Source: Alkalidesulfovibrio alkalitolerans DSM 16529 (GTDB lineage Bacteria; Desulfobacterota; Desulfovibrionia; Desulfovibrionales; Desulfovibrionaceae). Taken from it: 64,000 nt of DNA. Under the pieces are notes generated by a model that was not told the DNA's origin, did no database searches, and saw nothing but the letters and a program-made list of their open reading frames with translations. Positions within the stretch are counted from its first letter, which is position 1. Each line of letters begins with the position of its first letter. Shown one piece after another: positions 1 through 8,746 of this stretch. Location of the stretch: the NCBI RefSeq assembly GCF_000422245.1, contig NZ_ATHI01000031.1, forward strand, positions 124,001 through 188,000. The letters are read 5' to 3'. The position numbers and the translations under genes are program-made.

Positions 1-51
1 GGCATGGCCGTCGTCCCGGCCTTGGCGCTCGCCTGGGGCGCGTATTTCTGA
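1..51 (+). CDS. C-terminal end of an unidentified membrane protein (partial)
   Basis: Frame 1 is open from the window edge and ends in TGA at 49-51. The 16 visible residues (GMAVVPALALAWGAYF) are hydrophobic and Ala/Leu-rich, as at the end of a last transmembrane helix. The gene starts left of the window, so the family cannot be named. It could be an accidental open frame, but composition and the plus-strand orientation shared with the next gene favour a real C-terminus. Confidence 0.4.
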   Translation, partial: GMAVVPALALAWGAYF

Positions 52-242
52 GTCTTTGACGATCTCGTCTTCCTTTTTCTTGCTGTAGCCCCAATACGTA
101 CAGCGTACGCGTGTAGCGTATCGTCGTCGCTGATCCGGCGCGATGAATCACGGGGACTGTGCCAAGCCAGGACAAATCGTGTATGGATACTCCATCCGCG
201 CCTCAGAAGCCGCCGCTTCACGCGCAAGCCCGGAGGACATCC

Positions 243-1091
243 ATGCCGCAAACCGCCGACACGCACGAACCAGATGCCGCAACGACGCCTGCGAACGTCA
301 CGACCGCCGAGGCCGAGGCTTTCATGCGCAAGCGCTCCCTGGACGACTACACTCTTTTGGACGTGCGCCAGACCTGGGAGTACGACGAGGCGCATCTGCC
401 CGGCGCGCGGCTCGTGCCTCTGACCGAACTGGCCGACAGGCTGGGCGAGGTGCCGCGCGACAAACCCGTGCTGACCTACTGCCGTTCGGGCGGACGAAGC
501 TCCGCCGCTGCCGGGCTCCTGGCCGGCCAGGGCTACACGGCCCTGAACATCCTGGGCGGCATCACCGCCTGGCAGGGCGCAGCCGCCGAGGGCGGACTCG
601 ACCAGGGGCTGTCCTATCTGCCCGCAGCGGCATCCATGGCCGACATCTTGGCCCTGGCCTACGCCATGGAGGCCAATCTCGGGGACTTCTACGCCCGTTG
701 CGCGAGCGGCGAGGACGAGGAGGCCAAGGCCGTGCTGCAACGCCTGGCGCGGTTCGAGGAGGGGCACAAGGCCATGGTCCTGCGCCTGGCGAGGAGCCAC
801 GCCCCGGACGTGGACGAGGCCGCGCTCCTGGCGCGCGCCAGGGAGATCACGGCCGTGGAGGGCGGCTACGGCCCACAAGAGGCCTCGGCCAGACTGTGCG
901 CGGTCAAGGCCACGCGCCGCGACGTTCTGGAGACGGCCATGGCCTTCGAGGCCCAGGCCCTGGATCTCTACCTGCGCGCCACCTCCCGCGCGGCCGACCT
1001 CGAAGCGGCGGCCGTGCTCAAGGAACTGGCCGTGGAGGAGAAGAAGCACATGGCCGTGGTGGGGCGCATGCTGGACAGGACGCCAAGCTGA
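243..1091 (+). CDS. Rhodanese / ferritin-like (rubrerythrin-type) fusion protein
   Basis: 282 aa. The start at 243 is set by GGAGG at 232-236, six bases upstream; an earlier in-frame ATG at 159 lacks such a site. Residues about 20-115 form a rhodanese domain with LLDVRQ and the active-site loop CRSGGRS (Cys about residue 80), expected to carry a persulfide. Residues about 135-282 form a four-helix ferritin-like domain with two EExxH-type motifs (FEEGHK, VEEKKH) and two further Glu-bearing helices, which fits a di-iron site. No signal peptide, so probably cytoplasmic. It lies tail to tail with a pair of cysteine/methionine-type PLP enzymes. A role in sulfur transfer coupled to peroxide or iron chemistry is inference; the domain calls are firm. 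Confidence 0.8.
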   Translation: MPQTADTHEPDAATTPANVTTAEAEAFMRKRSLDDYTLLDVRQTWEYDEAHLPGARLVPLTELADRLGEVPRDKPVLTYCRSGGRSSAAAGLLAGQGYTALNILGGITAWQGAAAEGGLDQGLSYLPAAASMADILALAYAMEANLGDFYARCASGEDEEAKAVLQRLARFEEGHKAMVLRLARSHAPDVDEAALLARAREITAVEGGYGPQEASARLCAVKATRRDVLETAMAFEAQALDLYLRATSRAADLEAAAVLKELAVEEKKHMAVVGRMLDRTPS

Positions 1092-1170
1092 CAGGCCGCC
1101 CCGAATTAGCCATCCGCAGGGCGCCTTGTCCCCTGGGCGGGCCAAAGAGCGCCGCCCAGGGATTTTCGTT

Positions 1171-2328
1171 TCAGGAACCTTTCAGGGCCTGGTCGAGGTC
1201 GGCGATGATGTCATCCTTGTCCTCGATGCCCACGGACAGGCGCAACAGGGTGTCGCCGATGCCCGCTGCGTGCCGTTCCTCGGCCGTCATCTTGGCGTGC
1301 GAGGTCAGGCGCGGGAAGCAGATCAGCGTCTCCACACCGCCCAGCGACACCGCCTCGGCGATCATGGTCAGCCGGTCCACGGCTGTGCGCGCCTCGGCCT
1401 CGCTGCCCGCGATCTCGAACGAGAGCATGCCGCCGAAGGCCGTCATCTGCCGCGCCGCGACGGCGTGGCCGGGATGGTCCGAAAGTCCGGGGTAGTTGAC
1501 CTTCGTGACTTGCTCGTGGCGAGAAAGCCACTTGGCCACCGCCATGGCGTTCTCGCTGATGCGCTCCATGCGCAGGCCCAGTGTCTTCATGCCGCGTTCG
1601 AGCAGGAAGGCGTCGTAGGCGTTGAGCGTGGGGCCGTAGTTGACGAGCGCTTCCTTCAAGCGTTCGCCAAAGGCGGCGCGCGCCGCGATGGCCCCGCAGT
1701 TGAGGTCGCTATGGCCCGCCAGGTACTTGGTGCCCGAGTGCACGGAGATGTCCAGGCCCAGCGCCAGGGACTTTTGCAGGATGGGCGTGGCGAAGGTGTT
1801 GTCGCAGACCGTGACCGCGCCGATCTCCTTGCCCACGGCCGCGATCATGGCCAGATCGACCACGCCGAGCAGGGGGTTGGAGGGCGTCTCCGCGTAGATG
1901 AGCCGGGTGTTGGGCCTCAGCGCGGCGCGTAAGGAGGCTTCGCTTGCGAAGTCCGCGAAGTCGAATTCGATGCCCAGGCGCGGGAACTCGGCGGTCAGCA
2001 GATGGTGCGTGCCGCCGTAGATGTCGCGCTGCACCACGGCGTGGTCGCCGTGCCCGAGCACGGCCAGGAGCGTCACGGCGATGGCTGAAAGGCCGGAGGC
2101 CGTGACCAGGGCGACGTCCGCGCCTTCGAGAGCGGCCAGCTTGTCCGCCGGGGCAAGCTGCGAGGGCAGGGTGTGATAACGCGGGTAGCCCGCCTCGGGC
2201 AGGTTCTTCCACGGGAAGCGGTGGGCCGACGAGGTGGAGATGGGCGTGTTCAGGCCGCCCGTGACCGGGTCGGGGCGCGATCCCGCGTGGACGCACAAGG
2301 TGTCCGGCCGTCTGCTGTCGTTGCGCAT
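1171..2328 (-). CDS. Cys/Met metabolism PLP-dependent enzyme (trans-sulfuration family), copy 1
   Basis: 385 aa, fold-type I PLP enzyme of the cystathionine gamma-synthase / beta-lyase / O-acylhomoserine sulfhydrylase family. Visible landmarks are the phosphate-binding TASGLSA loop, YAETPSNP, the Asp of CDNTFATP and the Schiff-base lysine in SGTKYLAGH. The start at 2328 has GGAG seven bases upstream; the longer in-frame ATG at 2415 lies in the promoter region. The usual YSR-x-NPT substrate motif is altered (YPRYHTLPS), so the exact reaction cannot be read. Transcribed in the same direction as a second paralogue at 2465-3682, 136 bp away. Likely cytoplasmic; homocysteine/methionine synthesis or degradation are both possible. 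Confidence 0.85.
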   Translation of the reverse strand: MRNDSRRPDTLCVHAGSRPDPVTGGLNTPISTSSAHRFPWKNLPEAGYPRYHTLPSQLAPADKLAALEGADVALVTASGLSAIAVTLLAVLGHGDHAVVQRDIYGGTHHLLTAEFPRLGIEFDFADFASEASLRAALRPNTRLIYAETPSNPLLGVVDLAMIAAVGKEIGAVTVCDNTFATPILQKSLALGLDISVHSGTKYLAGHSDLNCGAIAARAAFGERLKEALVNYGPTLNAYDAFLLERGMKTLGLRMERISENAMAVAKWLSRHEQVTKVNYPGLSDHPGHAVAARQMTAFGGMLSFEIAGSEAEARTAVDRLTMIAEAVSLGGVETLICFPRLTSHAKMTAEERHAAGIGDTLLRLSVGIEDKDDIIADLDQALKGS

Positions 2329-2464
2329 GAGTGACTCCGTGCAAGGGCTTGCGCCTGCCCCGGACCAGGAGCGGGGGCGGGCGAATTCGTCAAAATACGG
2401 CGCGGCGCGCGGCAAATCAAGCCTGCCGCGCGCCGCGCCTGCAAAGTAAGCCTGTCGGCGGCGC

Positions 2465-3682
2465 TCAACTCAAGGCCTGGTCGAGATCGGCCATGAGGTC
2501 GCGCGCGTCCTCAATGCCTACGGAATAACGCACCAGACTCTCCGGGATGCCCATGGCCGCGCGCTGCTCGGCCGTGCATTCCACGTGGCTCGTTGTCGCG
2601 GGCACGCCCGCGATGGTCTCCACCGCGCCCAGGTTGGCCGCGCGGTGCGCAAGCCTGAGCTTCGGCAGGAAGGCGCGCACGGCATCGAAGGTGTTCTCCT
2701 TGAGCATGAAGGAGAGCATGCCGCCAAAGCCGCGCATCTGGCGCGCGGCGACGTCGTGGCCCGGGTGTTCGGGCAGGCCGGGATAAAAGACCTTGGACAC
2801 GCCCGGATGCTCGGAGAGGAAGCGGGCGATGCGCATGGCGTTCTCGTTTTGCCGTTCGATGCGCAGATGCAGGGTCTTCATGCCGCGCAGCAGCAGATAG
2901 GCGGACATGGGGTCCAAGGAAGCGCCATTGATCTCGCGGTAGTGGTATATCTCGCGGATGAGATGGGCCGGGCCGCAGGCCACGCCGCCCAGGGCGTCGG
3001 CATGGCCGCCCAGGAACTTGGTGGCGCTGTGCAGGGCGATGTCCGCGCCAAGGGCGATGGGGTTTTGGTTCACCGGGGTGGCGAAGGTGTTGTCCACCAT
3101 GACCACGGCCCCCACGGCGCGGCCCGCGCTCGCCAGACGCTCGATGTCCACGATCTTGACCGTGGGGTTGGTGGGCGTCTCCAGGTAAAGCACCCGGCAG
3201 CCCTTGGCGGTCTCGGCCTCGATCGCCTCGAAATCCGTGGTGTCGCAAAGCGTCACCTCCACGCCGAAGCGGGGCAGGAACTCGGTGAACAGGACGTTGG
3301 TGCCGCCGTAGGTATCCTTGAGCGAGACGACGCGGTCGCCGGGCTTCACCATCGCGAAGAGCGCGGCCGAGATGATGCCCATGCCCGAGGACGCGCTGAC
3401 GGCCGCCTCGGCCCCTTCCAGCAGCCGGACTTTCTCCTCGAACGCGGCCACCGTGGGGTTGGTGTTGCGGCCGTAGATGTGCCCTTGGCGCTTGAGCAGG
3501 GCCACTTCCTGCCATTCGTCCACGTCGTGGTAGCCGAAGGCCACACTGTGCACCACGGGCACCTGGGTGGCGTTGCCAAGCCCGTGGTTCTCGTCGCCGC
3601 CGCGAACGGCCAGCGTGGCGAGATGCAGGGACGTGTTCCGGTCCTGGGCCGGGGAGTCGGGGCGCTTGGGGTCGTTGCTCAT
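2465..3682 (-). CDS. Cys/Met metabolism PLP-dependent enzyme (trans-sulfuration family), copy 2
   Basis: 405 aa, same fold-type I family as its downstream neighbour but clearly divergent. It keeps the classic YGRNTNPT motif near the N-terminus, SASSGMG, YLETPTNP, VDNTFATP and the PLP lysine in SATKFLGGH. The start at 3682 follows AGGAG by six bases and overlaps the stop of the upstream exporter gene by four (ATGA), so the two are probably translationally coupled. The family includes cystathionine gamma-synthase, methionine gamma-lyase and homocysteine synthase; the sequence alone does not decide. Pairing with an EamA exporter suggests handling of a sulfur amino acid that can be exported, which is inference. 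Confidence 0.85.
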   Translation of the reverse strand: MSNDPKRPDSPAQDRNTSLHLATLAVRGGDENHGLGNATQVPVVHSVAFGYHDVDEWQEVALLKRQGHIYGRNTNPTVAAFEEKVRLLEGAEAAVSASSGMGIISAALFAMVKPGDRVVSLKDTYGGTNVLFTEFLPRFGVEVTLCDTTDFEAIEAETAKGCRVLYLETPTNPTVKIVDIERLASAGRAVGAVVMVDNTFATPVNQNPIALGADIALHSATKFLGGHADALGGVACGPAHLIREIYHYREINGASLDPMSAYLLLRGMKTLHLRIERQNENAMRIARFLSEHPGVSKVFYPGLPEHPGHDVAARQMRGFGGMLSFMLKENTFDAVRAFLPKLRLAHRAANLGAVETIAGVPATTSHVECTAEQRAAMGIPESLVRYSVGIEDARDLMADLDQALS

Positions 3683-4566
3683 GAAAGGCTCCTGAGTGCT
3701 TTGGCCTGTCGCCAGGCCGCGAGATTGGGCAGGGCGATGCCCGCCAGGATGAAGACGGTACCGAAGAGTTGCCAGGCCAGAAGCGGCTCTCCCAACAGGG
3801 CGGCTGCGAAGAGCAGGGTGGCCACGGGTTCGATGGACGAGAAGACGGCCGCGTAGGCGCTGCCCACCCGCGCGATGGCCGCATACAGCAGGAGGATGGC
3901 CATGACCGTGGGTATGAGGCCGAACCCGAAGCCCATGGCCAGTTGCGGACCGCTGAAGGCGAGAAGGGTTGTGGGCGGATGCAGCAGACAAAAGCCGATG
4001 GCTGTGAAGAGGATCATGTAGAAGCTGGCCGTGAGCGGCCGCAGTCCCTTGGTGACCACTTGGCAGAGCAGCAGGTAGACCGAGAAGACGGCCGTGGCTC
4101 CGGCGGCGAAAAGCAGTCCTTCCGGCGAGGCCTGGCGGGCGAAGGCGTCGGCGAAGACCAGGGCGCAGCCAAGCGAAACGGAGACGACCGAGAGGACGAG
4201 CGGCCGCGTGAGGCCAAGGCCCAGGAAGCAGACCGCGAGCAGCGTGACCACGGCCGGGTGGGCGTAGAAGATGAGCGCCGTGGTGGAGGCGGTGATGTAT
4301 TTGAGCGAGAGGAAGAAGCAGAGGCTTTGCGTGGTGTAGATGCAAAGGCCCACGGCCGCGATGGCGGCGAGGCGGGAAAGGCGGATGCGAAAGGCCGAGG
4401 GATCGCGCAGGGCGATGTACGCGCCGAGCAGCACCGCGCCGAAGACGAAGCGCGAGAGCAGCATCTGCCATTCGTCCATGCCCAGGGCATAGGCCGCGCG
4501 GGCCATGACGGCCATGAGGCCGAAGCAGATCGCGGAAAGCACGCTCAGCAAAGCGCCGAGGGCCAT
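3679..4566 (-). CDS. DMT superfamily (EamA) transporter
   Basis: 295 aa, almost wholly hydrophobic with about ten predicted transmembrane segments arranged as two EamA repeats; the second carries the typical SSIEPVATLLFAAALLGE stretch. GGAGG lies four bases before the ATG at 4566, whereas the longer ORF start at 4653 has no site. Inner-membrane exporter of small metabolites in this family (amino acids, drugs). Its stop overlaps the start of the trans-sulfuration enzyme by ATGA, so they form an operon, and an amino acid or thiol product as substrate is an inference from that coupling. Confidence 0.85.
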   Translation of the reverse strand: MALGALLSVLSAICFGLMAVMARAAYALGMDEWQMLLSRFVFGAVLLGAYIALRDPSAFRIRLSRLAAIAAVGLCIYTTQSLCFFLSLKYITASTTALIFYAHPAVVTLLAVCFLGLGLTRPLVLSVVSVSLGCALVFADAFARQASPEGLLFAAGATAVFSVYLLLCQVVTKGLRPLTASFYMILFTAIGFCLLHPPTTLLAFSGPQLAMGFGFGLIPTVMAILLLYAAIARVGSAYAAVFSSIEPVATLLFAAALLGEPLLAWQLFGTVFILAGIALPNLAAWRQAKALRSLS

Positions 4567-4667
4567 GATGCCTCCAGGAAAATCAGTCGCTCCGGCCCAA
4601 GGCCGGAGAGCTTCCCTAGCAGGCGCGCGGGCCGCTGGCAACGGCCGAGCCATGGCGGGCGGCGGGA

Positions 4668-5417
4668 TCAGGAGGGCAGGCTGAACAGGACCAGATATTC
4701 CTGGTTGCCCTTGGGGCCGGTGATGGCCGAGGCCACTGTGTCGTGGTGAACAAGTCCCAGCGCCTCGCAGCCGAAGGACACGACCTTATCCACGGCCTTT
4801 TGGCGCAGCGTCTCGTCGCGCACCACGCCCTTTGGGCCGACCTGGTGCGCGGGCAGCTCGAACTGCGGCTTGACGAGCGCCACGATGCGTCCGCCCGGCC
4901 GCAGAAAGCCTTTCAGCGCGGGCAGCACGCTGGTCAGGGAGATGAAGGACAGGTCGGCGGTGATCAGGTCCACGCGCTCGGGCAGAAAATCTGGCTGGGC
5001 GAGGCGCAGGTTCACGCCCTCGTGCGAGACGACGCGCGGATCGGCGCGCAGCTTCTCGTGCAGTTGCGCCGTGCCCACGTCCACGGCGTAGACGCGGGCC
5101 GCGCCGTGCTGCAGCAGGCAGTCCGTGAAGCCGCCCGTGGAGGCCCCGGCGTCGAGGCAGACGAGGCCCGAAACATCGAGGCCGAAACGTTCGATGGCCG
5201 TGAGGAGTTTGTAGCCGCCCCGGCTCACGAAGCGCTCGCCGCCTTCGAGTGAAAGCTCCGTATCGGGCCGAAGCTGCTGGCCGGGTTTTTCGACACGCAC
5301 GCGCCCCTTGGGTGTGTCCATGAAGATGCGCCCGGCCATGATCAGCCGCGCGGCCTGATCGGGCGTTTCGGCAAGGCCCTGCCCAGCGGCCAGGACGTCG
5401 GCGCGCGCGCGGGCCAC
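4668..5417 (-). CDS. tlyA: TlyA family rRNA (cytidine-2'-O)-methyltransferase / hemolysin-like
   Basis: 249 aa, GTG start at 5417. An N-terminal S4 RNA-binding domain (residues about 1-65, RLIMAGRIF) is followed by an FtsJ-like methyltransferase: LDAGASTGGFTDCLL is the AdoMet loop, and ADLSFISL and LVKPQFE carry the catalytic Asp and Lys of the 2'-O-methyltransferase tetrad. TlyA proteins methylate 16S and/or 23S rRNA. The gene begins eight bases after the thrC stop with no strong ribosome site, so it is probably translated by coupling to thrC. Length matches the family. Confidence 0.9.
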   Translation of the reverse strand: MARARADVLAAGQGLAETPDQAARLIMAGRIFMDTPKGRVRVEKPGQQLRPDTELSLEGGERFVSRGGYKLLTAIERFGLDVSGLVCLDAGASTGGFTDCLLQHGAARVYAVDVGTAQLHEKLRADPRVVSHEGVNLRLAQPDFLPERVDLITADLSFISLTSVLPALKGFLRPGGRIVALVKPQFELPAHQVGPKGVVRDETLRQKAVDKVVSFGCEALGLVHHDTVASAITGPKGNQEYLVLFSLPS

Positions 5418-5424
5418 GGCGCGC

Positions 5425-6891
5425 CTATTTGCGGGCCAGCCCCAGGCGGGCCACGATGTTTTCGGCCGCCTTCACGGTGAACGCCTCGGGCGTCAGGTCG
5501 GCCTTCTCGGCGGACGTGATCACGGGCTCGGGCCGGTTGGCCAGGGCCGGGTCCGGGGTGATGCCGAATTCGGGCGGGAAGGAGTTCTCGAAGTACATCT
5601 CCTGGAAGCCGATGAACTTGAGCATGTGGGCCGTGGCGTCGAGCACGGCCGTCTCGTCCGCGCCGATCAATCCGAGTTCGCGGGCCTTCTTGAGTCCGGC
5701 CAGGCATTCGCCGCCCTGGGTGCAGGAGATGTGGCCGTGCCGGTTGGCCAAAAGCATGCCCTCGATGGTCTCCTGCTCGGTCACCTGGACGACCTGGAAC
5801 GCGCCGGGACCGTATGCCTTTTCGAGCTTGTCCGCGAAATGGCGCACGCGCGGGAAGGAGACCGGATCGCCGATCATGGCCGCCTGGGCCACGGAGGGCT
5901 GGACCTTGACGGGCGCAAAGACCCGGCTACCCTCGGGCTGGCTGTAGTAGCGCCAGACAGGGTCGGCGTGATGCGTCTGCACGCCGAAGATGCGCGGCGG
6001 CTTGGCGATGACGCCCAGTTCGCAGAGCTTGAGGAAGCCGGACATGATGGCCGTGATGTTGCCCGCGTTGCCGATGGGCACAAAGACGCAGATCCCGGCG
6101 AGATCCCAGTCGTACCACTGCGCGACTTCGAAGGCGTAAGACTCCTGGCCCAGGATGCGCCAGGCGTTCTTGGAGTTCAGGAGCGCCACGTCGTAGTTGT
6201 CGGCCAGGTGCTCCACGACCTTCATGCAGTCGTCGAACACGCCGGGCACTTCGAGGACCGTGGCCCCGCTGCCCAGGGGTTGGGCGAGCTGCTGCGGCGT
6301 GACCTTGCCCTCGGGCAGAATGACCACCGAGGAGATGCCGCCGCCAACGTAGGCGGCGTAGAGCGCGGCCGCGGCCGAGGTGTCGCCTGTGGAGGCGCAG
6401 ACCGCGAGCAGGCTCTTCATCTCCTTTTTGCGCATCAGGGCGCGCAGGAAGGAGAAGGCGCAGGCCATGCCCCGGTCCTTGAAGGAGGCGGAAGGGTTCT
6501 GGCCGTCGTTCTTGAAGGCCATGCGCTGCCCGCCGAGTTGGGCCGAGAGTGCAGGACTTGAAGTCACGATGGGCGTGTTGCCCTCGCCGAGCCAGACGAT
6601 GTCGTCGGGCTCCACCACCGGGGCCATGAGCTCGTAGAAGCGGAAGATGCCGCGCAGCGGGTCGGACTTGGTGGCCGCGCGGATGTCGAAGAGGTCGCGC
6701 CAGGCCGCGCCCGAGACGTTCTTCAAGCTCTCGAATCCGGTGTCTTCGAGCAGGAACACGTCGCCGCAGGACGGGCAGGTGTAGTGCAACTGGTCGATGG
6801 GATAGCGCTGGCCGCAGCCCAGGCAGAAATATTCCATGGTCCCCCGGTAGTCGGGGAAATCGGGCGACGAGACGTGTGAACGAACGGTCAT
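5425..6891 (-). CDS. thrC: Threonine synthase
   Basis: 488 aa. PLP enzyme converting O-phosphohomoserine to threonine. The start at 6891 has GGAG six bases upstream; the later ATG at 6837 has none. Residues 23-42 form a zinc-ribbon-like CxxC-CxxC module seen in many threonine synthases of this type. The PLP lysine is K138 in NPSASFKDRG, preceded by LGEGNTP; CASTGDTSAA and PIGNAGN bind substrate and PLP phosphate. Followed closely by tlyA. No regulatory leader is evident. Confident assignment by motif and length. Confidence 0.95.
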   Translation of the reverse strand: MTVRSHVSSPDFPDYRGTMEYFCLGCGQRYPIDQLHYTCPSCGDVFLLEDTGFESLKNVSGAAWRDLFDIRAATKSDPLRGIFRFYELMAPVVEPDDIVWLGEGNTPIVTSSPALSAQLGGQRMAFKNDGQNPSASFKDRGMACAFSFLRALMRKKEMKSLLAVCASTGDTSAAAALYAAYVGGGISSVVILPEGKVTPQQLAQPLGSGATVLEVPGVFDDCMKVVEHLADNYDVALLNSKNAWRILGQESYAFEVAQWYDWDLAGICVFVPIGNAGNITAIMSGFLKLCELGVIAKPPRIFGVQTHHADPVWRYYSQPEGSRVFAPVKVQPSVAQAAMIGDPVSFPRVRHFADKLEKAYGPGAFQVVQVTEQETIEGMLLANRHGHISCTQGGECLAGLKKARELGLIGADETAVLDATAHMLKFIGFQEMYFENSFPPEFGITPDPALANRPEPVITSAEKADLTPEAFTVKAAENIVARLGLARK

Positions 6892-6919
6892 ATGATGCTC
6901 CGTGGTGTGTGCCAGGGGA

Positions 6920-7426
6920 TCAGGAGGGCCAGACGGCCTTGGCGCTCATCCAGAACATGAGCACGCCCAGGCCGAACTTGGAGACAACGCCGAGGAAGGT
7001 GCCGAAGAACGCGCCCATGGCGCTTTTGTGGGCCTCGGGCAGCGGCCGCTTGAGGGAGAGTTCGCCCGCCAGGCCGCCAGCGTAGGCGCCTAGGAATGCT
7101 CCGGGGATGGCCCCGATGCCGAAAAAGAACGGCGCGCCGACGATGGCTCCGACGATGGAGCCGCCGATGGCCCACCAGTTGCCCCGGCCCGAGCCGCCGA
7201 AGCGGCGGACGCTGTAGACCTGGGTCAGGAACTGCACCAGTTCGCCCACGCCCGCGATGAGCGCCATGAGGATGAAGAAGCCCCATCCGGCGTCCATGGC
7301 CGGGTGAAAGTACTTCCAGACGAGCATCAGGGCCAGCATGACCCAGTTGCCGGGCAGGCTGAAGACGTGCAGACCCAGGGTCAGGAAGAGGACGCCCAGG
7401 AAAAGGGCGGCGTAAAGCTCCTGCAT
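6920..7426 (-). CDS. DUF456 family membrane protein
   Basis: 168 aa with about four to five hydrophobic segments. Gly-rich GGSIVGAIVGAPFFFGIGAIPGAFLGA-type helices are characteristic of DUF456, a family without assigned function; LPGNW near residue 25-30 is a family hallmark. It starts two bases after the paaK stop, so it sits in an operon after paaK and before thrC. Inner-membrane location is expected. Nothing in the sequence indicates a substrate. Confidence 0.85.
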   Translation of the reverse strand: MQELYAALFLGVLFLTLGLHVFSLPGNWVMLALMLVWKYFHPAMDAGWGFFILMALIAGVGELVQFLTQVYSVRRFGGSGRGNWWAIGGSIVGAIVGAPFFFGIGAIPGAFLGAYAGGLAGELSLKRPLPEAHKSAMGAFFGTFLGVVSKFGLGVLMFWMSAKAVWPS

Positions 7427-7427
7427 G

Positions 7428-8723
7428 TCAGTCCTTCGGCCTGAGATCGCTGACGCGCTGGGCCTTTCCCTCGGTCACGGGCAGGCTGCCGTGCTGCACG
7501 AGTTCCACGCGCGGGGTGATGAGCAGTTCGTCGCGCAGCTTGGTCACGATGCGTCCGCGCAGGGCGTTTAGGGCGCGCATGTCCTCGACGAAGAAATCCT
7601 CGGTGATCTCGACCTTGACCGTGAACTGGTCCATGTGGCCGTCGCGGGTCAGTTCGATGAGGTAGTTGCTGCCGACCTCGGGCATGCCCATGAGGATCTG
7701 CTCCACCTGCATGGGGTAGATATTCACGCCCTTGATGATGAGCATGTCGTCGGTGCGACCCGCGATGCGGTCGATGCGGCGATGGGCGCGGCCGCAGGCG
7801 CATTGGCCGGGGATGAAGCGAGTCAGGTCGCGGGTGCGGTAGCGGATGACCGGCATGCCTTCGCGCGTGAGAGTGGTCAGCACCAACTCGCCCAGTTCGC
7901 CGTCGGGTACGGGCTCGAAGGTGTTGGGGTCGAGGATTTCGGCGATGAAGGCGTCTTCCCACAGGTGCATGCCCTGTTGCTCAGTGCACTCGAAGGCCAC
8001 TCCAGGGCCGTTCATCTCGGAGAGCCCGTAGGAGTTGAAGGCGCGGCAGCCGTAGAGCCCTTCGATGCGGCGGCGCGTCTCCTCTGTGTGGGGTTCCGCG
8101 CCGATGAGGGCGATACGGATGGGCAGCGAGGCCGGGGAGATACCTTCGGATTGGAGGAAATCGGCGAAATGCAGGGCATAGGAGGGGATGATGTGCACCA
8201 CACTGACCGAGAAGTCGCGAATGAGCTTGACCTGGCGGCGGGAGTTGCCCGCTCCTGCGGGGATGGTCAGGCAGCCCAGGGCCTCGGCCCCGTAGTGGAT
8301 GCCAAGGCCGCCGGTGAACAGGCCGTAGCCGCTCATGTTCTGGAACACATCCTCGCGGCGCACGCCCGCCATGTGCATGCAGCGGGCCATGAGCGAGGCC
8401 CAGGTCCGGATGTCGCGTTCAGTGTAGAAGACGGCCGTGGGCGATCCCGTGGTGCCCGAAGATGCATGCAGCCGCACCAAGTCGGCGATGGGCACGGTCA
8501 CGAGGCCGTAGGGATAGCTCGCACGCAGGTGCTGCTTGGTGGTCAGGGGCAGCCTGCGGATGTCCTGTGGGCTTTTGATGTCGTCGGGCCCGACGCCAGC
8601 CTCGGCCAAGACGCGGGCATAAAAAGGCGAGCGCGCCGCGCGTTCAATGGTTTCACGCAGGCGGGCGGTCTGCAGGCTGGCGATCTCCTCGCGCGAAAGA
8701 GCCTCTGCGGGATCGAAATGCAC
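7428..8723 (-). CDS. paaK: Phenylacetate-CoA ligase family protein
   Basis: 431 aa, AMP-forming adenylating enzyme. The ATP-binding loop is ASSGTTGSPT, followed by NSYGLSEM and RYRTRDLTR, with the catalytic hinge GRTDDMLIIKGVNIYP and a C-terminal lysine (EGKAQRV). Length and motifs match PaaK. In strict anaerobes of this group such ligases activate arylacetates formed from aromatic amino acids by 2-oxoacid:ferredoxin oxidoreductases, and may run in the ATP-forming direction; that physiological role is inferred because no such oxidoreductase lies in the window. Possibly co-transcribed with the DUF456 gene. Confidence 0.92.
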   Translation of the reverse strand: MHFDPAEALSREEIASLQTARLRETIERAARSPFYARVLAEAGVGPDDIKSPQDIRRLPLTTKQHLRASYPYGLVTVPIADLVRLHASSGTTGSPTAVFYTERDIRTWASLMARCMHMAGVRREDVFQNMSGYGLFTGGLGIHYGAEALGCLTIPAGAGNSRRQVKLIRDFSVSVVHIIPSYALHFADFLQSEGISPASLPIRIALIGAEPHTEETRRRIEGLYGCRAFNSYGLSEMNGPGVAFECTEQQGMHLWEDAFIAEILDPNTFEPVPDGELGELVLTTLTREGMPVIRYRTRDLTRFIPGQCACGRAHRRIDRIAGRTDDMLIIKGVNIYPMQVEQILMGMPEVGSNYLIELTRDGHMDQFTVKVEITEDFFVEDMRALNALRGRIVTKLRDELLITPRVELVQHGSLPVTEGKAQRVSDLRPKD

Positions 8724-8746
8724 GAACGGCCTCCTTGGCAGGGTTT

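Noticed and set aside
143-1495. 450-aa plus-strand frame overlapping the rhodanese gene
   Set aside because: Arg/Gly/Pro-rich shadow translation in a GC-rich genome; the rhodanese frame has motifs and a ribosome site.
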